A DNA stretch of 19,746 nucleotides from contig JAHBMJ010003947.1 of the NCBI GenBank assembly GCA_018398765.1, positions 8,590-28,335 of the forward strand, written 5' to 3'. The position numbers and the translations under genes were made by a program. Source of the stretch: Chromera velia (Eukaryota > Sar > Chromeraceae). A model generated the notes under the pieces. It ran no database searches, had not been told where the DNA came from, and worked only from the letters and a program-made list of their open reading frames with translations. This document shows, one piece after another, positions 6,990 to 14,276 of this stretch (the stretch's first letter is position 1; each line of letters opens with the position of its first letter).

Positions 6990-9628
6990 TGGCTTCTCGC
7001 ACACCGAGTCAAAAAGGAACAACAGGGTCCTCAAAAGGAGGGGGCGGGGGGAGCAGCGATGTAAGTATTAGGGTGTACGCCTACCCAGAGCACACCTTCT
7101 ACACGGTTTTGGTCAATGAACAGACCCGAGTTTCCGATGTCCTCCTTGCCCTCCTCCAGAAAAAACTGAAGCTCACTCCCGACAAACCCCTTGAAGAGCA
7201 GAGCCTGACGTCTCCTGAATTAAAGCATTTTGGTTTGTTTGCCATTTTTGCTGAGGGGAGGCAGCTGTTTGAGAACGAGTTGTCTCCTCACGCGAAGCCT
7301 CTGGATGAACTTCGCAAAGCCCGCACAGAGTTCCGATTTCTCCTCCGAGACCGCCGAGAGCCCATTCCAACGAGAGATCTGTCAACCAATGGAGGGGACA
7401 GGTCCAGGCAGCAGCCGCCGACCGGGAGTGGGGAGGGACGGGCCGCACAGTCAACAAGAAAAACAGAACAGCAGCAGCAGGACGGTAAAGATCGGAGTGC
7501 CAGAAAGCCCACACCCCCACAACCCCCAGATTCTGAGCAACGGGAAAATTCGAAAGGACGGAATGTGAATGCCTCCGCTTCTGCTTCTTCTAGTCGTCCC
7601 CCCGTCTCCGTCTCCATTTCTAGATCCTCCTCCATGGATGCACAGCAGCTTCAGACTGTTGCTGCCGCCCCAGGCGGGGCTGCCATCTCCCCTGATCAGC
7701 AGAGCAGTTTGACGACACCGATGGAAAAGGGCTCGGGACTCCTCCCACGGGGCGTCTCTTCCCCCTCGGGCCTCATGGCCCCTTTTTCTTCCTCTTCCGC
7801 CACCGCCGCCCTCTCCATTCCTGCCGCCTCTCCGTCCTCCTCCTCCACCCAAGGGGGCCTCGGACAGGCGACCGTCTCTGCCTCCCCTGCCCCCCCCGGG
7901 TCGGCAGAGACGGAGGCGCCCCCTGATCCTGGCAGAAGTTGGAGTCCCCCTGGCGGGGTCAAGGGGGAAAGAGAAAGAGATAGGTCCAGGCTGGGGGGGG
8001 GGTGGCGTGCGTCACGTCGCAGTGAGAGTGTGTCAGCAGCATCGGTAACTTCGGACTCGGGTGGCCGAGCAGGGGGGGTGGGGACTGACGATCACGCAAG
8101 TTCGGATTTGTCCTGGATGGCTAAGGGACTCCGGTTTGGAGTTTTGGAAAAATTGTCAAAAGACAGGGTGACGTGGAAAACGGTTCACGGGAGTCTGCAG
8201 AGCGAGGCATTGTGGTACTGTACTTTGACTCCGTCTGGGAGTAGTATGTCGGGTTTGTTTGGGAAGTCGGCAGGAGTTAGTGCTGGTGCCCCGACAACCT
8301 TTAGTTATGTGTCATTGGGAGAGTGTAGCAAGGTTTTAGAGTCACGTGAAATGAAGAGGGTGTTTGTGCTGCACTCTCGTTCGAGAACGTACACTTTTCG
8401 AGCGAGGTCCACGACCGACCGAGACGGTTGGCTTCTTGCGATTGCCAAGCAACAAGCGTTGATCAGGGAAGGGCAGTTGATCATGGATGCAGAGGAGGAG
8501 GTTCGGAATGCAGAGAGTAAACAGACAAGGAAGCAGCTGAAGATGCTGCTGGAATTGGGTACTTTTGAGGGCGTGATGAAGTATCCAGATGCCCGTCTCC
8601 TGCTGATGGATTTCCTCCACGAGCTCAAGATAGAGACAGAGGACGGAGAAAGAGAACTTCCCACCGCTCCCTCAGTTCTCCCTCTTTCGCCACCCTGTGC
8701 ATCAGACGCCCTAGACCCATCTGCCGATTCCTCTTGTGCCTCTGTTCCCACACCCATCACTCTCGAGGAGGTCATAAGCCTAGTCGAATCGGGGAGGGCT
8801 GCAGACGCAAATCTAGATGGGGCAGGTGACACCGGGGTGTCGTCATGTGGAGATTCCGTCACTACCACTCCTCCTCCTGCAGCAGCTGCAGGTGCAGTGA
8901 CTGAGCCGCAGACTGCCTCAGCTTCCGTCTCCATCCCCCCGCCTTCCTCTTCTTCAGCCCCCCTTGATGCCTCGAAAGCCCCCGAGGCAGAAGCACAGTC
9001 TGCATCCTCCTCCTCTGCCGCTGCAGACGGAGGCATTGCCCTGGTCCCTTCCGCATCTACAGACCCTCAGAAGAGCCGTGAAGCGCTTGCCCTCACACCC
9101 ATGCCAGGAGACGGAAACGAAAATCCCAACCCCGTAAAGCCGGAGTATGCAAACACGCAAACCCAAGAGGACCCCCTAGCGTCCCAGTCTTTCGCGTCTC
9201 TACCCGCCGTGGGCCCCTCCCCTCGGGAGTCCTTCATTTCCATGGGGGGTGACGAAGACGCAGGGGGGCCTGGGTCATCGGTGGACCCCGGCGCAGGCCC
9301 TCCACGACAGAGCGACCCGACTTCCGTGCCGGGGCCCCAATCCTCAGAGACTGCGCCTCCCCCGAGTGCTGCCGACAGTGCAGTTCCGTGTGTGGATGCT
9401 GCGAAGGCTGCCGATATTCGTAAGAGGGAAAGACGGAAGATGGCTAGAGCCTGGCTGGTGGGTTCGTTGTTTCCCCTCTTTTTGGCTTCCCGAGCGAACC
9501 AGAAGAGACTTGCGAGGATTCCAGCTCTCGCCCTCACGTCGCCACTCGGATGGGGCGCTCAGACAGCGCCTCCCCCGCAGTCTGTATCTAACCCTCCACG
9601 CCCCGCGCCACCTCTAGGATTCCTTTGA
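6986..9628 (+). CDS. RA/ubiquitin-like plus PH domain protein
   Basis: This is an uninterrupted 880-residue ORF starting with tandem Met codons. Residues about 26-122 have the pattern of a Ras-associating or FERM-F1 ubiquitin-like fold: strand SIRVYAY, helix VSDVLLALLQKK, then FGLFAIF-AEGRQLFENE and FRFLLRDR. Residues about 375-492 form a PH domain: FGVLEKL opens it, YVSLGEC lies in the middle, and the invariant Trp falls in DRDGWLLAI (about residue 480) of the last helix. Between them lies a long Ser/Pro/Gln-rich linker; after the PH domain, about 300 residues are low-complexity Ser/Pro/Ala. RA followed by PH is the core order of Grb7/10/14 and RIAM/lamellipodin adaptors, which bind small GTPases and phosphoinositides, so a membrane signalling or scaffold role is inferred. 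A basic RKRERRK cluster followed by a short hydrophobic stretch (about residues 825-838) is near the C-terminus. A GTAAGT at 7060 lies in the first strand and is probably read as coding. Confidence 0.8.
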   Translation: MMASRTPSQKGTTGSSKGGGGGSSDVSIRVYAYPEHTFYTVLVNEQTRVSDVLLALLQKKLKLTPDKPLEEQSLTSPELKHFGLFAIFAEGRQLFENELSPHAKPLDELRKARTEFRFLLRDRREPIPTRDLSTNGGDRSRQQPPTGSGEGRAAQSTRKTEQQQQDGKDRSARKPTPPQPPDSEQRENSKGRNVNASASASSSRPPVSVSISRSSSMDAQQLQTVAAAPGGAAISPDQQSSLTTPMEKGSGLLPRGVSSPSGLMAPFSSSSATAALSIPAASPSSSSTQGGLGQATVSASPAPPGSAETEAPPDPGRSWSPPGGVKGERERDRSRLGGGWRASRRSESVSAASVTSDSGGRAGGVGTDDHASSDLSWMAKGLRFGVLEKLSKDRVTWKTVHGSLQSEALWYCTLTPSGSSMSGLFGKSAGVSAGAPTTFSYVSLGECSKVLESREMKRVFVLHSRSRTYTFRARSTTDRDGWLLAIAKQQALIREGQLIMDAEEEVRNAESKQTRKQLKMLLELGTFEGVMKYPDARLLLMDFLHELKIETEDGERELPTAPSVLPLSPPCASDALDPSADSSCASVPTPITLEEVISLVESGRAADANLDGAGDTGVSSCGDSVTTTPPPAAAAGAVTEPQTASASVSIPPPSSSSAPLDASKAPEAEAQSASSSSAAADGGIALVPSASTDPQKSREALALTPMPGDGNENPNPVKPEYANTQTQEDPLASQSFASLPAVGPSPRESFISMGGDEDAGGPGSSVDPGAGPPRQSDPTSVPGPQSSETAPPPSAADSAVPCVDAAKAADIRKRERRKMARAWLVGSLFPLFLASRANQKRLARIPALALTSPLGWGAQTAPPPQSVSNPPRPAPPLGFL

Positions 9629-9766
9629 AATTTAAGGAACAGATGATGTAACGGATGATCAACCAAATCATTAATTCAAGAAACAAAAACTATAAGTCGG
9701 GTGCGCGATGTACTATATGTGCAAACTCGGACTATCAAATTCATTTATCCGAGTCATTCAACAATT

Positions 9767-10003
9767 CTAGGCGCCGCACATAGAAAAAAAAAAAGAAAAA
9801 AAAAGTTGGGAAGGCCTAATTTTTTTTTCTTTTTTTTTTTTTATTTATTTCAAGTGTCTCCAAAAGGAAAAGAATCACTTTCGACTCTGAAACTTACTTT
9901 TCCATACAAAATGTGAAGCTAACTGTTGATATAAAAAAAAAATTAAAAAAAAGAAAAAAAAAGTTGAAGACGCCTATTTTTTTTTTTTATGTGCGGCGCC
10001 TAG
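9767..10003. mobile_element. MITE A: 16-bp perfect TIRs, 8-bp target duplication
   Basis: The left end CTAGGCGCCGCACATA (9767-9782) is the exact reverse complement of 9988-10003. Flanks CAACAATT (9759-9766) and CCACAATT (10004-10011) are an 8-bp duplication with one mismatch. Inside are two A-tract/T-tract modules, each with an A-rich run (G-interrupted), about 20 unique bases including AAAGTTG and GCCTA, then a T run. Length is 237 bp. It has no coding capacity. An 8-bp duplication is typical of hAT-like and P-like elements, but the superfamily is not proven. Confidence 0.85.
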
Positions 10004-10011
10004 CCACAATT

Positions 10012-10334
10012 TTATGATAAATAACTAATAGTTTGATTGATTGATTGATTGATAGGTTCCGCAGTTTATATAAATTTTTAAATTAATTTTTTGTCATAAA
10101 TTTAAAATTTCCTAAATTGATGATGATAATGATGATGATGATTGAGGGTTAAATCCTAGATTTAGCGACGCCAAATCCCAAGCCACTAACAAGGCTTTGG
10201 GGACAACCCAGAACACACATTCATGGGGGGGGGGGAGAGGAAGCCTGCATGCCAGTCGGATTAATTCGCCTCAACTTACCTTATCGACAGAATGGACCTT
10301 CTTGAGACAGTCGGCTAGCGCTTTAGAGCCGCTT
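10012..10334. other. Intergenic: (TTGA)n, (GAT)n and a G run
   Basis: TTGA repeats occupy 10033-10053, and GAT repeats with one interruption follow at about 10119-10143. The sequence ATTCATGG with a run of G lies near 10220-10235. No gene is recognised. TTTTGTCATAAATTT at 10088 starts a direct-repeat copy described separately. Confidence 0.5.
10088..10129 (+). repeat. Direct repeat copy 1 with microsatellite tail
   Basis: TTTTGTCATAAATTT-AAAATTTCCTAAATT followed by GAT repeats closely resembles 10986-11030, where the tail is AAT repeats. The two copies bracket the LINE-like fragment. A conserved stem plus a variable microsatellite tail suggests the 3' end of a retroelement. Confidence 0.6.
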
Positions 10335-10791
10335 CTAGCTAGGCAGGATCGTGCACAACAGCAACATGGCTAACACCATCTCCTTCATTTTCTTCTCATT
10401 ATCTAAAGTACCTCTCCCTGTTGCACCCGCAACGCTTTGTGCGATTTTTATTTTTATGTCAATAGACGCTCTCTGTTTTGCAATTTCGTATAGTTCTTTC
10501 AGCCTGCTCTGCTCCCTTTCAGCTAGAGTCTTTACATTCCATCAGAATATGAACCTCATCCTTGAATTGGACCTTGATCACACGCAAACGGGACAAACAT
10601 CTGTTATACATAGTGTTACACAGTCGTTCTGGTTGAGTTCTATCAATGTTCCCCCCCGTGAGAGCCCTGAAAAGTATACGAAAGTTTGTAGAGGACTGTA
10701 ACAGACTCTTAAGGAGAGGTTCAACACTGCACAGTCTGCACTCTATCATTTCGCTTCTTGATCGCCATTTCCTTTTAGTTAGAAGATACAT
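10335..10791 (-). pseudogene. Degraded retroelement-like coding fragment (LINE C-terminus?)
   Basis: One frame (10519-10791) gives 90 residues ending DEVHILMEC-KDSS. An adjacent frame continues with an Ile/Lys-rich sequence (RASIDIKIKIAQSV) to a stop at 10335-10337, so a frameshift or stop breaks the original ORF. In another frame CPVC sits just before DEVHILMEC. Together they resemble the C-x2-C ... H-x4-C motif closing many LINE reverse transcriptases. No RT core or endonuclease is visible and the 5' end is undefined. Coding-like character is clear; family assignment is tentative. Confidence 0.45.
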
Positions 10792-11299
10792 GGCGAAACA
10801 CTGTCTGGTTGGGTTTTCATATTGGAAAGGAGAGAGAGATTCGCAAGGTGGGGGGAAATTCCGTCTCTGTCTCTAACGTTTCTATTGTCTTCTTTTAACT
10901 AATCGGACAGTCAGGCACCCTCCACGATCTTTTTTGCTACCCTTTTCCTTCCATCTTTGCCTTTTCTTTTAAACTTGTCCCCCCTTTTGTCATAAATTAA
11001 AAAGTTCCTAAATTAAATAATAATAAAACCTACTATAGCATCCAGACTAGCACATACATAAAAGAAAGTCTTAGAAAGAAATGATAGTTGTAACCTATCA
11101 TATAAGAGCTAAAAATATATGGGATATGTTTCAATTTGAACGATTTCTATGGTTTTCCTTTAAAAATTATCTAATAATAGTGTCTTTTCCCCTCTTTCCC
11201 CTCTTTTAAACGCATCCGTATTTTGCCAGCAGTTAAAATATATAGTTTAAAAGTGTGGAGACTAAGTGCAAGAGTGCATGTGTTGTAATATGATGTGCA
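10792..11299. other. Intergenic, AT- and T-rich
   Basis: No gene is recognised. The GTCTCTGTCTCT motif near 10862 is simple sequence. The region includes the second copy of the direct repeat (10986-11030). Confidence 0.45.
10986..11030 (+). repeat. Direct repeat copy 2 with (AAT)n tail
   Basis: TTTTGTCATAAATTAAAAAG-TTCCTAAATT and an AAT tail correspond to the copy at 10088-10129. The tail unit differs between copies (GAT versus AAT). Confidence 0.6.
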
Positions 11300-11360
11300 A
11301 AGGTGTTTAATCACGGAATATATTTATTTATTAGTTACTCACTTCAAAAGTAATATATTT
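11300..11360 (-). repeat. Right inner block of the large inverted repeat
   Basis: It is the reverse complement of 6090-6150 with about four differences. Local TATATT/AATATA duplications follow at 11355-11390. Confidence 0.8.
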
Positions 11361-11762
11361 AAGAATATATATTCAAGAATATATTCCCTAAGAAATTTGA
11401 TTTCTTCTGTCTTCTTTTTGCAGTTTCGTAGGTGAGTCTAAAGATTGGACGTCCCTCTACTGCTTCTGTATGGCTGTCATTCCGTAAGAATTACATGTAT
11501 ACAATTCTACAGGTCTGCCGAGCAGTAGCTGAACTGCTTTGAAGAAGTCTTATACGTCCACTTAACTCATTTTCAAACTATAGAATTAATCCTCTGAACA
11601 TGTCAGGCCTCAGTCATCTGGTATGATATGGCTTGCTGTAACTTTAAGTTTACATCTTACTTTGTGTTTGAAACTCATGTATGGAGACCCGATTTTTTAT
11701 ATAACATGTACAATCGGGTGTTCGGCTCCAAATGCATGCACCGATGGCCGTGGCTAGCTAGG
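11361..11762. other. Non-homologous spacer inside the right arm
   Basis: No gene is recognised. It ends in a GC-rich patch containing TGCATGCA near 11732. It has no visible counterpart in the left-arm spacer. Confidence 0.4.
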
Positions 11763-12079
11763 GCCGTGGCCGCTAGTATAGATGCGAGCGCTCGATCGAT
11801 TGTGCATGCATGCGTGTAGGCCGCGCCGCGTGGCTAGCCTGCCAGGCCCGGGCTGCAGGGGCCGGGCCATGCATGCATACATATATAGTACGTGCGTCCT
11901 GCACTGGACGTGCACAAACCTCTAGGCTACTCCCAAAACATTTGTTTTTATAACATAAAAAAAAACCATGCATCATTAGAATGACCAAAGGTATTAAAGA
12001 CTAGTAAGAATCGGACTTTGGCTAATTAATCACTTTGTTCAATCACATTTAATCACTTCATGGGATAATTAAATATGGT
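11763..12079 (-). repeat. Right outer arm of the large inverted repeat
   Basis: It is the reverse complement of 5301-5570, best over 11910-12062. The GC-rich part (11763-11880) has extra palindromic words such as GCGAGCGCTCG, ATCGAT and GCATGCATGC compared with the left arm. Confidence 0.85.
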
Positions 12080-12538
12080 AATATGCTATTGCATGTATGC
12101 ATATATGGTGTGAAGTAATGTACATCGATGTATGGTATAAAGCGGACGCCAGATAACTGGCACGCAGGTTTAGGGCTTCGGCCCCGAATATCTACGCGTA
12201 GGCCAGTAAAAAAGAAAAAAAACCTTAAAAAAAAAAAATTAAAAAACCCTCGAATAAAATTTATTTACAAAAATACCCCCCCTGCAAAAACTAAAAGAGG
12301 CTCAAACAATTTAAGACCGGTTTTGAGCTTCTAAAACCCCAACGAGTTTTTTAAAAATACTTACAGTTGTTTATATAAGAACTTTTTTTTTACTTAATAT
12401 ATATCTTTAGCCTCTAGGTCTATATTTTCCTAGTCATTTCTTCTACTATTTCCGAGTATATTTTACATTATTTGGTAAGTTTTTTACTTAAAATTTTTAT
12501 GTTTAAATTTATAGTATTATATATATGATTGAACTTGT

Positions 12539-12778
12539 CTAGGCATCGGCTAGAGAAAAAAAAAAAGAAAAAAAATAAGCGATCTGAGGAAATCTTTTTT
12601 GTTTTTTCTTTTTTACTTTTTAACCTTGAACAACACTGAGCAACAGTTGTGTAACACATAAACAACACTTGTGCAACACTCAAACAACAGTTGTTTGAAT
12701 AAAAAAAAAAAGAAAAAAGAAAAAAAGTGAAGGGTCTTGGGGGATCTTTTTTTTTTTTTTTCTTTAGCCGACGCCTAG
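12539..12778. mobile_element. MITE B, nested in element C, with perfect 8-bp target duplication
   Basis: The TIRs CTAGGCATCGGCTAGAG (12539-12555) and the complement of 12762-12778 match at 15 of 17 positions. GAACTTGT directly abuts both ends (12531-12538 and 12779-12786), a perfect 8-bp duplication. Length is 240 bp, nearly equal to MITE A. It holds two A-tract/T-tract modules at its ends and a centre with repeated CAACA-C/G-TTGT words. Because it interrupts element C it inserted later, and its duplication is less decayed. Confidence 0.9.
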
Positions 12779-12794
12779 GAACTTGTTTGAACGA

Positions 12795-13195
12795 TCATAA
12801 AACACGTACGTTGCCTTCTTCCAATACTTTAACCACTTTGAGAGGAATCTTAATTTGCCTACCCCCCCACAAAGCCTTTGTTGCCTGCTGGCATCGTCAT
12901 CTTCTTTCTCCGGGGCATTGACTTATAGTTTGTTCCTAGCGTCTGGCCTATACGTCTTTCATCTCTTCCTTCTATCCTGGTTACTGCTCTCGCTACTAGC
13001 TCTCTCTCTCATGCAACCTCATCCTTGACGCTCCTCCATCTGAATGCCTTCTTCAGCATTTGCTAAGTACTTCCTACCCTTCGGCTTTGTCCAAATCTTC
13101 TCAAAGTCAGAGATGTCTGCAACTCGAAGAATGTTTTCAAAACGAGTCACATCATTCTTTTCAACCATCAGACCAACATGGCGATAAATAGACAT
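12795..13195 (-). pseudogene. Coding remnant inside element C
   Basis: On the minus strand an ATG at 13195 opens 58 codons (13019-13195) with normal amino-acid composition, including FENILRVADISDFEKIW and KGRKYLANAEEG. After its stop, further coding-like pieces appear in shifted frames, the last being IPLKVVKVLEEGNVRVL with a stop at 12795-12797. It could be a decayed transposase or captured host exons. I recognise no domain and no DDE triad. Its position between the ends of element C suggests it moved with the element. Confidence 0.4.
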
Positions 13196-13221
13196 AGCGG
13201 GAAGGCCCTAGGGCAGAACAT

Positions 13222-13250
<29 letters not shown>
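13222..13250 (+). repeat. (ATCA)7 microsatellite
   Basis: Seven tandem ATCA units precede the terminal A-tract module of element C. It is the same repeat unit, on the opposite strand, as the (TTGA)n beside MITE A at 10033. Confidence 0.9.
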
Positions 13251-13252
<2 letters not shown>

Positions 13253-13349
13253 CTCTTAAAAAAAAAAAAAAACTAAAAAAAAAAAAAGAAAAGAAAAACG
13301 CCCAATAAAATTTAGAGTTTTTTTTAATGGCCTACGCCTAGCCGAACAT

Positions 13350-13876
13350 ACTAATGTAATCAAGTAATCCTGTGTATGTCATAAATTAAGACAGTATATA
13401 TAAATCTAATACCCAGGATTATCCCAGGATTTTACCCTATCTAGTACCTTATATAATCACTTCTCTGGCCACTTCTGCGCCACAGACTACAGTGCGGCTG
13501 CCTAAGGCCTAAGTGGTGTGCTTACTGGCTTTAACTACCTCAATTCATTTCATTCACCCTAGTATTCACTTCTTAATTCATCTTCATATTAGAACTGAAT
13601 TCGTTGACTCGTTGTTCAAAAATTTTAATACAATATACATTTTTATAAGTTACAAACCATCACTAGATACATAACAGTTCTCATACATGGTCCGTAACAT
13701 GGAAGAACACATTACAAAAGGTAAGGCCGACTTCAAGCTTTTCAATTTCATACAATACCATTGCATCGCCTCTGAAAAAGCTCTGGAGCCTCAGGCCGGT
13801 TCAGGTTGGCCGCTGGGTTGAGACGGAAGCGACTTCGACTGCATATTACTTGAAGCAGCATACTGCACGCCATTGA
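13350..13876. other. 3' flank of DBR1
   Basis: AT-rich without a recognised gene. It should contain the DBR1 3' UTR on the minus strand. No canonical polyadenylation hexamer was identified with confidence. Confidence 0.4.
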
Positions 13877-14276
13877 CTAAAAGCGCCTCTGTCCCCCACC
13901 ACGACCTCGACCCCCCCTGAAAGACTGCTGCCCCCACATACCCTGAGAAGATGACGACGGCTTGGTCGCCCGCACAGTCTGCACAACTCTCTGCGGATCG
14001 GAAAAATAAAAGGGAAAGGGATCAGCGAGGCCCGGGAGGAGGTTGGAGAGAAACCACTGACGCTGCTGTGAGGCATTCAAAAAGGTGCCCCCCTCGGTTG
14101 ACCAGTGTGGCCACGGGCAGGCAAGAGAGTCATCCCCTGATGAGGACACCTGGGCTCCCTGCACAAATCCGGCTGCTGTGCCATTCCACCCTTCGGCTTC
14201 ATAGGGAGCACGGAGTTGTGGAGCGAGCTTCCTCAGGGCCTCCTCGGATGTTTTCCGGTCTTCCTCAGAAGGTTGC
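13877..14276 (-). CDS. DBR1: DBR1 terminal exon with RGG tail
   Basis: The acceptor (CTGCAG, after a long pyrimidine tract) supplies the third base of the Trp codon split at exon 8. It encodes 132 residues including SEEDRKTSEEAL, FLNASQQRQWFLSNLL and a Gly/Arg tail FRGGRGRGGG, then TAG. NASQQRQWFLSNLL may correspond to the NPQT...F..LL region of other Dbr1 C-terminal domains. The RGG tail suggests RNA contact or arginine methylation, by inference. Confidence 0.65.

Larger units (their letters stand above)
12192..13341. mobile_element. 1.15-kb TIR element C with 8-bp target duplication
   Basis: The left end CTACGCGTAGGCCAGTAAAA (12192) pairs with the complement of the right end (13320-13341), with about 20 of 22 positions matching. 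Flanks CCGAATAT (12184-12191) and CCGAACAT (13342-13349) match at 7 of 8 positions. Both ends lead into A/T tracts, and AATAAAATTTA occurs near each end. It contains MITE B nested within it and a minus-strand coding remnant. Without the nested insert and its duplication it is about 0.9 kb. It shares terminus and internal design with MITEs A and B, so the three form one family. It is probably non-autonomous or decayed. Confidence 0.75.

Noticed and set aside
7060-7066. GTAAGTA donor-like site near the RA-PH start
   Set aside because: The codons across it form the first strand of the RA-like domain (VSIRVYAY) and the ORF stays open for 2.5 kb, so use as a constitutive donor is unlikely.
12128-12200. 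Possible tRNA-like fold around GGGCTTCGGCCCCG
   Set aside because: The small stem-loop lacks a GTTC-type T arm, an anticodon arm and an acceptor stem, and abuts the target duplication of element C.
13208-13341. Separate 134-bp element starting at CTAGGGCAG
   Set aside because: Its left end matches the right end poorly and the flanks (GGAAGGCC and CCGAACAT) do not match; the end at 12192 fits both TIR and duplication.
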